A stretch of DNA of 64,000 bases, from positions 156,717,877 to 156,781,876 of the forward strand of contig OZ020587.1 in NCBI GenBank assembly GCA_963971535.1, in the 5' to 3' direction. This stretch comes from Notolepis coatsorum. Taxonomy: Eukaryota > Chordata > Actinopteri > Aulopiformes > Paralepididae. The notes beneath the pieces are model-generated. The model did not search any database, was not told the DNA's origin, and worked only from the letters and a program-made list of their open reading frames with translations. Position numbers and translations under genes: made by a program. Position 1 is the stretch's first letter. Every line of letters begins with the position of its first letter. Shown here piece after piece: positions 1 through 11,400 of this stretch.

Positions 1-855
1 TCTGCTTTTGTTGTGGAGGGGGGAAAAAATGCACTGGCCACTGAAAACGTCTGTATCCCCAAACACACACACCAGGGTGGGGATCCATTTACTTTCTATT
101 AAACACATTTAAAGTGGAACCTGAAATTCATATTCACTTGCAGATGACGGAACATCAATTCTCCTTTACGTGTCAATAGGTGAGAGAGGACAACCATGTT
201 GTGCCCCATTTTTTAACAATTTAAAAGAAAATCGACTTCCTGAATTAATTTAATTGGAAGTGAATTGATCCCAGCCCTGCGACAAACTAAGGCAATACAA
301 CACTAAGCTGAATGTTGTAAATAAAGGAAAATATTAGTGTTCCATTTTATGATAATCATAGTGCTGGAAAAATAAAGCACAGACGTAGCTTTAAAGGTGC
401 ACTGTCGTTTTGTGAGAGTCAGAGAAGTGAATAATTGTAATCTAAGGTATATTTTCATAGCCTAGTAACCAAACTGTCCTTGGAGGAAAATGGGATCCCT
501 GGAACACTGTTTGAAGCTAGAAAACTACCTGAAAAGTTACCATTTCATTGCTGTCTTTTACAAAAGGCAGGGCCCTCAATTTTGTACTTTGTTTAATTTT
601 GCCGGCTCTGCAAACAAATCCCCCTCCTCCAAAACTGCGTAGTGCAGATTTATGTGGACACTGAAATTGTAAATTTTAATTGGTTTATTATGTTGCTGGC
701 TATTTTTCTTAACTATACATTTGTCACATTGTACAAAAACCTTCCTATTTTGTCTGTTAGTAAAACTGAAAATGACCGGTTAGCATTCATCATTAATAAA
801 GTTCCTTACTGTAACCAAAATGGCACATTGGACTAGCACCAGGATAGCCGTCTAC
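1..855. other. Non-genic flank downstream of prkra
   Basis: I see no gene here. Short open frames such as 642-836 lack codon bias or any recognisable domain. A stretch at about 120-270 (containing CTTCCTGAATT and GTGAATTGATCCCAGCCCTG) resembles one at about 1690-1815 in the same orientation, so both are probably diverged copies of an interspersed repeat. Confidence 0.4.
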
Positions 856-1075
856 TTAACCCTTTCACTACCACACTACAAAATGGTTAACCCTTTCACT
901 GTGAAACAACAGAAGGTTAACCCTTTCACTGCCACGCGACCAAGGGTTAACCCTTTTCACTACCACACTAAGGGTTACCGGTTAACCGTCTGTAGTGTGA
1001 TAGTGAAAGGGTTAACTTTCGCTAGTGTGATAGTGAAAGGGTTAACTTTCGGTAGTGTGGTAGTGAAAGGGTTAA
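856..1075. repeat. Palindromic TTAACCCTTTCACT minisatellite, cluster 1
   Basis: Units of roughly 29 bp built on TTAACCCTTTCACTACCACA run forward to about 965 and then in inverted orientation to 1075, giving a large imperfect palindrome. The same unit recurs at 8646-8824, 9840-9905, 14688-14779, 45137-45547 and 47810-48452. TTAACCCTTT resembles a piggyBac TTAA target joined to an element terminus, so the unit may derive from a transposon end; that is inference. Confidence 0.85.
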
Positions 1076-1160
1076 GATAAACAACCAAATCAAATAAAAC
1101 AGTCAGGTATCCCTTTATTAAGTTAACTTAACCAACACTTTACTTTAGCGGGCAGAATAA

Positions 1161-1408
1161 TAATGATTAAGTACCTGGGAACTCATGAGGAACTATATGT
1201 TAACAAACGGTTGATTAAGCATCGGTTTACTGAAGCCTCAGATCTGACTTCAGCTAAATCCTTCCCGTGGGCATAGACTCTCAAGACCCCATTTTCTACC
1301 TATTTACCTAGAAATGCTATAAGTTAACTATAAGTTAAATAATGTTTTATTCCAACACTTTGTTAACATATAGTTCCTCGTTAGTTCCTAGGTACTTAAC
1401 CATCATTT
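1161..1408. repeat. Inverted repeat with arms of about 48 bp
   Basis: The left arm at 1161-1207 is the near-perfect reverse complement of the right arm at 1359-1408; both contain GAGGAACTATATGTTAACAA in opposite orientation. The spacer is about 150 bp. No coding potential. It is probably a small foldback or MITE-like element in the region downstream of prkra. Confidence 0.7.
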
Positions 1409-1891
1409 GTGTAAAGTTTGACCCATATATCTAAAAAGGTAGAGAAGTGCATCTTACTATACAGTGTCTTCTGATCCTACTTCATTTGCACGGCGTTCAT
1501 ACATCTTGTTCCACATTTTTTGGATATTTGAAAAATAAACGGTGACATCCTAACAGCGTGATGATGAGATAATAATTAATTTGGGGGAATTCATCCTAAA
1601 GGTTGAGGTCAATTGACTCACTATTCAATCAATTCAAAATGCAAACAGAAATTACAGTTCACTGGCCCACAACAGAGGGTTCACTCTCAATTCGTCAATA
1701 GCTCGGAGAGGGATAACCATCTCACGCCAATCTCGTACAATTACAATATTTTAATTAAAAAGAAAATAAGGAATCCTCTTCCTGAATTGAGTGAACTGAC
1801 CCCAACTCTGATTTATAACTGGATTTGTGTATCTTCTTCTGCACGTAATACTGTTGAAATGGTGCGTCATGTCCGTCAACATAACTCGCAA

Positions 1892-1970
1892 GGGAGAACA
1901 GTTCAGCAACTCTTTGGGAGGATTTTTTACAACACCGATCGGCCTCCAAGGGTTGCTGAATCGTTCTCCC
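1892..1970. other. Pre-miRNA-sized hairpin
   Basis: The arm at 1892-1921 (starts GGGAGAACAGTTCAGCAAC) can pair with 1943-1970 (ends GTTGCTGAATCGTTCTCCC) around a loop of about 21 nt. The pairing is interrupted only near the AG/GA bulge and the TCTTTGGG/CCAAGG segment. It lies about 320 nt beyond the prkra stop codon in the direction of transcription, so it could sit in the 3' UTR. I do not recognise it as a known microRNA. Confidence 0.45.
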
Positions 1971-2292
1971 TGGAGAGTGTTTTTCCTATGCATGTACCTC
2001 GGTTGAAGGACCAAGTTGCGACAGATCTTTTGTTTCTCCCGTCAACACAACTCATAAATATCGGTAAAACATGAAAACGAGAATGTCAAAAAAATTTTTT
2101 TTTTACTTTGGCTGATTTGATAATCAACGCTAAACTATCCATATCATGGGAACGCTAGTTTAAATATATATACTGTATATATAAAAAAAGAAAATAAAAA
2201 AAAAAACAGCTTTTTGTCATGTCCTCACATTTTCCTTAATAATGTTACGAATCGATGCGGGTGGAAAGGGCAGAAACGGAGACGTCGTCGGT

Positions 2293-2450
2293 TCATTTGA
2301 TGGAGACCATGACCTTGATGTACTGAAGTGCGCTGTGTGCCGCGTCGTTGTGTGCGTTGCCGCAGGAGATGCCCGTGCCGTGGCACACGGTGACCGGAGA
2401 GGTGGAGAGCTCCGCCAGGCACTGGTACTGGCCGTTCACCGTCAGCTCAT
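2293..2450 (-). CDS. prkra: prkra exon 8 (last coding exon, stop TGA)
   Basis: 158 nt. The acceptor is a pyrimidine tract ending CTCGGCAG at 2451 on the minus strand, entered in phase 1. It encodes the second half of dsRBD3, from [16 protein letters not shown] through [20 protein letters not shown] to VMVSIK and TGA at 2293-2295. No convincing AATAAA signal was fixed downstream, so the 3' UTR length is unknown. Confidence 0.93.
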
Positions 2451-5400
2451 CTGCCGAGAGGGACGGCACGCGGTTAATGCATGCAGTCCAACATCACAAT
2501 CATATCATCCAGGCCACCATCACAATAATGTCATTGTAGAAGCCAAAACCGACATATTAGAAGTTGTATTATTTATGGTGTTGTATTTGTGTTTGAACAC
2601 TAGGGGGCACACCACCTCTACTATAAGAGGCTCTGCTGATCAGTGCAATGTGTGCACCTGCCATGGAGTCACTACTACTACTACTATTACATAGTGCTAA
2701 TCAGATGTATGTACAGAGTTGTAGTATTAATATGTACAGTGATACAGGTATAAAGACACTAGGGTAGTAGTAAGACGTATTGGCCAGCAGCGTAACTAGT
2801 AAGAGTAGGTAAGGGATATAGAGCTATATGGACTGGCTTCCGAGTGACTTAAGAGAGTAATTTCATACCTCAATGACTGCTAGCACATGGACCTGACAAG
2901 AGATCTGGTGCGACCACCTTTTGAATAACCTAAGAGGGGCTCATTGAATATCAACAGGCGGCTTACATATATTTTAACCTACAGTGTGATATGTTGAATT
3001 GTAGTCCTCAACCTCACCACACACTACTAGCTTTTCTAACATTCTACGTTAAAACCAGTGGGTCTTGCCATTGTCACGCTCACTCATCAGCTGTCAGCTA
3101 AAGCCATTTGTTTTTAATGAAGAATGAAAACAAGTCATTTCTATAGGATAGCTGAAATGTAGACCCCATAATATAACAACATATTGGCTAAGTGAGCAGG
3201 TGGGTCCTCCCGTAGAAAATTCTGAGCGTCAAGCACTTCATTTCCTGCATTCTAGCTTTTTCTGAATCAATTTATGATGGAAATGTGTTTATTTATAAAG
3301 GAAAAGACAACATTCAGGTACCCGCTGACACAAATATAATGGAATAAAATGCAGCAAGGCTCTGAAATTGTTGCTTAATATATAGTTATAGGTAAGAAGG
3401 ATATATAAATGTTTTGACCCCATTGTTTTTTTTTTAGGTGTAAAAAATATATATATATATTTTTTGTATTATCTTTTTTCCCCCTCCTTTTTCCATTTTT
3501 CTCCCATCCCAATGTTAGTCGTTATGCCAATTGCCAATCCCCTTCCTGGTCGTTGCGCACTCTACCCCCTACCGTCGGTCTGGGAGGGCGGTGTTACAGG
3601 CTGGGCTACAGCTCCGCCTGGTGGGCGTGCTGGGCCGGTGCCTGTATGGTATATTACGTGTCTCGTGGTTTGTTTACTTGTGCTTTCCAATACACGGCAT
3701 TGAGAACCAGCACGACTCGACTCTTTCATTGTACAGCTACACTTGCAAACATGGTGTCAGAAGTGGAACTAGGAGGACCCAAAGAGGATTTATATACGGC
3801 CCGTCGCTGAAACAGCTGTTGGCAATAACAGCGGACGTTTATGTGTTGTTTGGGTGAGAGTTTGTGGCGACAATGGCATCCAGAATTCCGCCTCCGGAGC
3901 CAATGAAAATGACGGGAGACATTCACGGCAACTGGGTAAGCTTTCAAGCAGAGTTCGAGGACTATCTGCTCGCGACCGGGCTCAGCGAGAAAGCAAAGCC
4001 AGTACAGGCGGCGGTGCTCAGACGCTTAATGGGGAACGACTGTCGTCATATTTATAAACACAACCTGGGACTCACCGTGGAGCAACAAAAAGATGTGGGG
4101 GCTATTCTGACAGCACTGCAGCAATACTTCACACCAGCTAAGAACGTGATATTCGAGAGGTACGTTTTTGGCAACTTGAAACAGGAGGATGGAGAGCTGT
4201 TTGATGCTTTTGTTACAAGACTGAGAGAAAGGGCTGCCTCTTGTGAATATGGAGCTATTAAAGATGAACTCATAAGAGACAGGCTTGTCCTAGGGATAAC
4301 TGATGAGGGCGCTAGACGTCGCTTATTAAGAGAAAAGGACCTTAAATTGGATCAGGCCATCATTATTTGTCGGGCAGCTGAGGTCATGGACAGTAGGTTA
4401 AAGACTATGTCTCTGGGCAGCGGCAGCTCCGGGCCTGGGGACAGCGTTAACGCCACACAAGGGCAGCGATATGGACGGAGGCCATCCGAGGCCAACACAT
4501 CGGCACAGCCACAGAACATGAGACACTGGTGAATGCAAGTACTGTGGCACACGGCACAAACGTGGGCGTGACCAGTGCCCCGCCTTTGGTAAATCATGCC
4601 GTTCATGTGGCACGGCTAACTATTTTGCAAAAGTTTGCATGAAAAGAGGCCAGCAGGCTCGCCAGTTAAATGCTGTGGATGACCCATGGCCAGGGGAACT
4701 GGAGGACAGCGACCGGGAGGAGAGAGACGTGTACACAGCAGAGAGCGTGGGGGCTGTGAACACTCAAGGGAAAAAGTGGTTTGTCAACCTACCACTGCAA
4801 AAAGGCCTCCAAAGGTGCCAGCTCGCAATGTGACTGGACTTTGAAGTCGTACACACTGGCCAGAGGCCCTTGCTTTCGGGGGAGACATGTGAGAGGCTTG
4901 GTCTGATACGCTTCACCATTCCTGAGGAGCTGAATAAAGTGGAGCACTGCAGGAAGGTGTCACTGACCAAAGAGTGGCTCGTCAGCACCTACCATGATGT
5001 GTTCACCAGCCCTGTTGAGTCTCTGCCCGGTGATATTCACTTTGAGCTGGACAGCACGGTGGCGCCGGTGCAGTGTGCTCCCAGGAACCTTCCAGTGGCC
5101 CTGAAGGCAGCTGTTAAAGCACAGCTGGATAAATATGAAGAAGATGGGCACTTGACCACAGTCACTCGACCCACGGACTGGATTAGCAATCTGGTCATAG
5201 TAAAAAGGCCAGACAAATTGAGACTATGTATAGACCCAAAGCCCCTTAACCGAGCTCTGCAACGGTCCCATTACCTGATGCCCACTTTGGATGACGTGCT
5301 GTATAAGCTGCCAAAGGCACGTATATTCACGCTGGTGGATGCACGGGATGCATTTTTACAGTGCCGTTTGGACAAAGAGAGCAGCCTGATGACAACGTTC

Positions 5401-8400
5401 TGGACACCGTGGGGCAGAAAACGTTGGCTAAAACTCCCTTTCGGTGTGTCAGTGGCTCCAGAGCTGTACCAAAGAAAGCAGCATGAGCTGCTGGCTGGCT
5501 TGACAGGGATTGAGCCCATAGCTGATGATATCCTCATAGTTGGCTGTGGGGACACCGAGGATGAGGCCAACCACGACCATGACACGAACCTCATCGCTCT
5601 GATGGACAGATGCAGAGAGGTAAAGCCGAGACTGGGCCTGAAAAAGCTGCAGTTTCGACTGAAGGAGGTCCGCTTCCACGGCCACATACTGTCCGCAGAG
5701 GGCCTCAAGGTTGACCCTGACAAGGTCAGGGCGGTTCTGGACATGCCAAACCCCACAGACGCAAAAGGGGTCCAGCGATGTGTCGGGTTTGTGAACTACC
5801 TGTCGAGATTCATGTCACGCTTGTCAGCGGTATGTGAGCCTCTGAGGAGACTGCTCGACAAAGATGTGATGTGGCACTGGCTGCCCAAACATGAGGCTAC
5901 CATGAAGGAAATCAAGGCTCTGATCACGGCGGTGCCAGTCCTAAGGTACTATGACATCCACAAGCCGGTCACCGTACAGAGCGACTCCAGTCAGACGGGT
6001 CTGGGCTGCTGCTTGCTTCAGGGGGGACAGCCTGTCGCATTTGCCTCTCGTGCATTGACCCAAACGGAGCAAAATTATGCACAGATAGAAAAGGAGTGCC
6101 TAAGCATCGTATTCGCCTGTCAACGCTTCCACTACTACCTATATAGGAGGGGTGATGTGACTGCAGAGACCGACCACCGCCCGTTGGTGTCCATCTTCAC
6201 TAAACCTCTCCTCAGTGCGCCAAAGCGCCTTCAGAGCATGCTCCTCACACTGCAGAACTACTGCCTGGCGGTGGTATACAAGCCAGGCCCTGAAATGTAC
6301 ATAAGTGACACACTCAGCAGAGCCACCACCCCACCACAGAGAACAGATACACTGTACAGACGGGAAATGGTCTGCAGCATGCGGCAGGAGCAGTGGGACA
6401 CGGCTGCCATTCGGCAGGCGGACTATCTGAACGTCAGCAGCCAACGTCTGGCACAGATTCGAACACACACTGAGGAGGATGTGTGTCTGCAAACACTCAA
6501 GTCAGTCGTGCTGAAGGGATGGCCAGACCACAAAGAGGAGACCCCTTTAGCCGTCCGGGACTATTGGGCCATCAGAGACGAGATAAGTGCACAGGATGGC
6601 GTGCTCTACAGGAGTCAGCGCATCATAATTCCGAAAGCTATGTGTCCGGAAATGCTGAGACGGATCCACTACAACCATGTGGGGGCCGAGGCGTGCTACA
6701 GACAGGCTTGTGATACACTGTACTGGCCCGGTATGCAAGGGGAAGTCAAAGATTAAGTACAGCAGTGCTCCGTGTGCAATGAGTATGCACACGAACAACA
6801 GAAAGAGACTATGATGTCACACCCGCTCCCCACACGGCACTGGCAGCTGGTAAGCATGGACCTGTACAGCTATGCAGCACAGAACTTTCTTCTCGTGGTG
6901 GACCACTATTCGGACTTCTGGGAGGTCGACTTGCTCCCTGACCCGTCAGCGGACCACGGGGTCCCAGACAGGGCCATTTCTGATGGTGGGGGCCAGTTTG
7001 CCGGTGGGGAGTTCCGGGCGTTTGCGAGAGAGTGGGGCTTTGAGCACGTTATGTCCTCACCGAGGCACCCGAAGGCTAACGGCAAAGCGGAGTCGGCGGT
7101 AAGAATTGTGAAGAGCCTGTGCAGAAAGGCAGACCGGGCCAGAGAGGACCCCTGGAAGGCCATTTTACATTGGAGAAACACACCCACTGAGGGTATGCAG
7201 GCTTATGTCACGGAGACTGAGAACCCTTCTCCCTGTGGCCGACCAGCTACTGGTACCTCAGGTCGTCACAGGGGTCCCCGGACAAGCTGAGAGTGAAACA
7301 TCAAGCAGCAAAGTTGATGTATGACCGATCGGCTAAGGATCTGCCGGAGCTGAACGTCGGCCGGCCCATACGGATGAAGCCACTCCCGGGTGACAGGACG
7401 GGCCGATGGAGGAGAGGCGTGTGCCTGCAGCAGTTGGGACTCCGGTCCTATCTGGTCGACGTGGAGGGGACTGCGTATCGCCGCAACAGGCAACAGGTCG
7501 ACGCCGTCTTCCCCGCAGACTGGTAACACACCAGGCCGTGAGTTACAGGCCCGGGCCTTCTCCCGGAGCGGGAGGCCAATACGGCCTCCGGACAGACTTA
7601 ACCTCTAGGTCGCACACAAACTGAGACTGTCTCACACGCACACACACACACACACACACATACTCACGCTCACACCCCAGCACACAAGGACTGTGCACAT
7701 GCGCATGGTATACTGTAAGGTATTGATGAGGTGTTTTGATACTACTTAGGTCTGCACGGATTGATGTTGTTACTTACTAAAGGAAGGGAGATGTTACAGG
7801 CTGGGCTACAGCTCCGCCTGGTGGGCGTGCTGGGCCGGTGCCTGTATGGTATATTACGTGTCTCACTTCCTGGGGAAGTGGTGGTTTGTTTACTTGTGCT
7901 TTCCAATACACGGCATTGAGAACCAGCGCGACTCAACTCTCATTGTACAGCTACACTTGCAAACAGGCGGAGACTATCGCATGCTTCCTCCGACACATGT
8001 GTAGCCAGCCCACCGCTTCTTTTCACCTGGCAGTGCGGACTCTCACCGGGAGAGTGTAACGTGTGGAAGGTCACACTACCTCTCCCAGATCCTTCCCTTG
8101 CAGGCGCCCCGACCGAACTGTAGGAGTCGCTGTTTACAACGACCAGGACCCACCCTCACCGGCTTCCCACCCGCTGACTCTGCCAATCGAGTCAGTATGA
8201 CGGCCGGCCAAGCCGGAGGCAACGCTGACAGCCGGATTCGATACCAGTGTCTCTCACGTTGCTGACGAGCGCTTAGTCCGCTGCGCCACCCAGCCGCCTA
8301 TATATTTATTTGTTAATACTTTATAATTTACTAAAATACTATGTCTTGTGGCATGTTTTAGTTAAAACATCCCCATTTCATGTACATTCGGTTGAATTGC

Positions 8401-11400
8401 ATTCAATATGCAGCGCACTCCTCCCATCACATCCAGAGACCACCGACTGTAACATGAGAAGGATCACTGTGGTGGTTTTGAATGGGGGGGAAATCTGTAA
8501 ACACTAAAGATGGCGGCAGCGACAAAGAATTTCTGCAAAACAAACGTAAATTAGTTGTTTAAATAATAATAATACAAAATTATTAAAAATATCGATATTT
8601 AGGCCCGATTTATCGATTCTTCCTAAATGGCATATGGTCTCAGCCTTAACCCTTTCACTGCCGCACACTACCAAACGGTTAACCCTTTCACACTGCGACA
8701 ATACACAGAAGGTTAACCCTTTCACTGCCACCCAACAGAAGGTTAACCCTTTACTATCACACTACCGTCGGTAGTGTGATAGTAAAGGGTTAACCTTCTG
8801 TCGTGTGGCAGTGAAAGGGGTTAATGTAAGTCGGGTTATGTTTTGGTCTCACCGATGTCGAAGTATGTGACCTGGAAGCCCTGCTCCTTGACCAGCTCCA
8901 GCAGCATCTGGATGTAGTCTGTGTTGGGCACGCTCAGGGCGGCTCTCCTCAGCAAGGAGATCTTGTCCGCGTTGGAGTTCCGCAGGGTCTCAAACCGGAC
9001 GCTGGGCTTCGGGGTCTGAAACGTGGGGTCAAACGAGACAAGCGTGAGAGAGCCACACCAACACCTATAGGTCAAAGGTCACATAATGACTTGTCATAAC
9101 TTAGGCATAATTATATAAATGAGAAGAAAACATCACAATAAATCAAGAAAACAAAACACCATGAAGTCCAAAATAAAATGTTAAATAAATAAATGAAACA
9201 CTCCCAGACATACCCCACGCGAAGTTAAGGGAAAAACTCACTAAAAACCTAGCAATAGGAAAAAAGTACCACAGGCAACGTGGAGGTGAGAAATCACAAT
9301 TGACATGCGCTATGCGTCCCATCAATCGATCGATAACACGTGATGAATTAACACGTTGTTAACACTGTATACACTGGATGTAATTTTCTAAAATCCTGAA
9401 TACATTTAAAAGCAATGCATAAAGTATATTTAAACCAAGAGAGAAGGAAAGTATAATTTAAGAGGGTTATGTATTCTTAAAACATGTAAAAAGGTAAGAA
9501 CTAATGTAAAAGCTAGATGTGTTTAAATTTTGGGAGTTAAATTATGGAATAGCCTTAGTGACGGGTTGAAGTTGTGTACTTCTCAGGGGAGATTATTTTT
9601 TTATTATTATATCTTGCAGCATATTTTACGTTTTTTTCTTATATTAAAATATATTTATTTTTTAAGAATTTGTAAAGGATAGGCAAAAATAAGGATGTGC
9701 TTCAGCCTATTCCTTTTTTTCGGTCGTTGTGTGTGAGCTTGCCTTTCTTTTCTTTTTGTAAGTCCACACGGGCGTGTGTTTTTGATTTGTATGTAAACAA
9801 GACCGAAAAATAAACTTCATTCACTCATTCATTCATTCATTAACCATTTCACTGCTGCAATACCAAATGGTTAACCCTTTCATTGCGACAATACACAGAA
9901 GGTTGTGTATTGTCAGTGTGAGTGAGAGCCTGTCCTGGAGCACAAACACCGCCTCAGTGATCGGGAAAGCTCAGCAACGCCTATACTAATTTGAAATTTG
10001 AAATTTTATTTGAAGGATAAACCCCTTGATATGCTATCTCGTTTTCGAGGGGGTCCTTAACATAGGATACAAAACATACAATACAATACATAACAAAACA
10101 AAAAACAAGACAACAAATGCACTTATACACTGACAGACGCTCTCCCAAGCTCACTCCCACAATCCACACTGATTCCTCCCAAGAGGATCACCAATAAATA
10201 TATATATATATATATATGTTCCCTTATAAAACAAACAAAATTATAATTTGATCTGAAAACGACATTTAAGCCCTAACACAGTAAATCAATAACAGGTGCA
10301 AGTAGTCTGTAGATGAGTGAACAAAGATATCTTGAATAACCGGTAAGAAGTAAGAGATCTGAGTGAACTAGGCAGTTTGTTCCAATCAGCTAGTGCTTTA
10401 TATTTAAAGGCAAGTCGACCGATAGCTTTGATGGTTCGAGGTATACTAAAGAAAGGAAGATCCGTGTGTCTTAAATTATAAGTTGAACTATATGGTGTTA
10501 AGAACTGCTTTAGATAGGGGGGATAATTAAAGTAAATACATTTGTAAACAAAAAGCAACCAATGAAAATGTCTTCTGAATTGGGGAGAAAGCCAGTTTAA
10601 CAACTCAAACATAAGACAGTGATGGGTTCTATAAGGACACCTCAATATAAATCTGCAAACACTATTATAAGTAACATTTAAAGGACGGAGATTTGTTAGT
10701 GTGGTGTTTTGATAGACTATGTCTGCGTAATCCATTATTGGAAGTACCAGCTGTATAATGATTCTTTTCCTAACCTGAAGAGAAAAACAGTTAATAGAAC
10801 GATACAATATTCTCAGGCTACAATTAGTTTTCTTCATCACAGCATCAATATGTGACTTGAAGGTGAGTTGAGAATACTACCTAAGGGCCCGTGTCGACCG
10901 GGGACGTTTTATGAGTTGTCAGCTCCTTTCCGTCATTCATTTCTATGCTACAGACGCGACAGGCGCGCTCCTTTTCCCAGCACCGCGCCTCGCGTTTTAG
11001 CGCTCTCGGCGGCTAGCGTTTTTGGGCGGAGCGCTCCCAGCGCCTAAAGTTGAAACTAGTTAAACTTTTGGAGAGGAGCGCCGCTCATCAAGGTAACTTA
11101 CTTTCGACCGACCAATCAAAATCGAGCAAGTGGCGGAGCCGCGAGACGCTCTGAGCATGCATATTTTAGCTTTTTTTCGACCGACCAATCAAAATCGAGG
11201 AAGTGGCGGAGTCGCGAGACGCTCTGGAAACGCTCTGAGCATGCATATTTTTGCTTTTCAAAGCGGTCCGCGTTGAAAAAAACGTCCCCGGTGGACACAA
11301 AGCCTAAGGAAGCTGAAGCAGGCTGGCCTGCCACCAAATCTCTAGGGCTATACCGAATGCTTCGATCATAATGTTGACATTCGAATTTGCTGATGACACA

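Larger units (their letters stand above)
3592..7965 (+). mobile_element. Ty3/gypsy LTR retrotransposon, full length but defective
   Basis: The 4374-bp element starts TGTTACAGG and ends GCAAACA. It is flanked by a 5-bp duplication GGCGG (3587-3591 and 7966-7970). LTRs are 3592-3751 and 7792-7965. A tRNA primer-binding-type site beginning TGGTGTCAGAAG follows the 5' LTR, and the polypurine tract AAAGGAAGGGAGA (7779-7791) precedes the 3' LTR. Order inside is gag, zinc knuckle, protease remnant, RT, RNase H, integrase. Frameshifts, stops and deletions make it non-autonomous. It lies inside SINE copy A in prkra intron 7, in the opposite orientation to the gene. Confidence 0.93.

Noticed and set aside
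1613-2074. A 153-codon plus-strand frame near the prkra 3' end
   Set aside because: No domain or codon bias. It overlaps the hairpin and a diverged repeat, and the opposite strand is similarly open.
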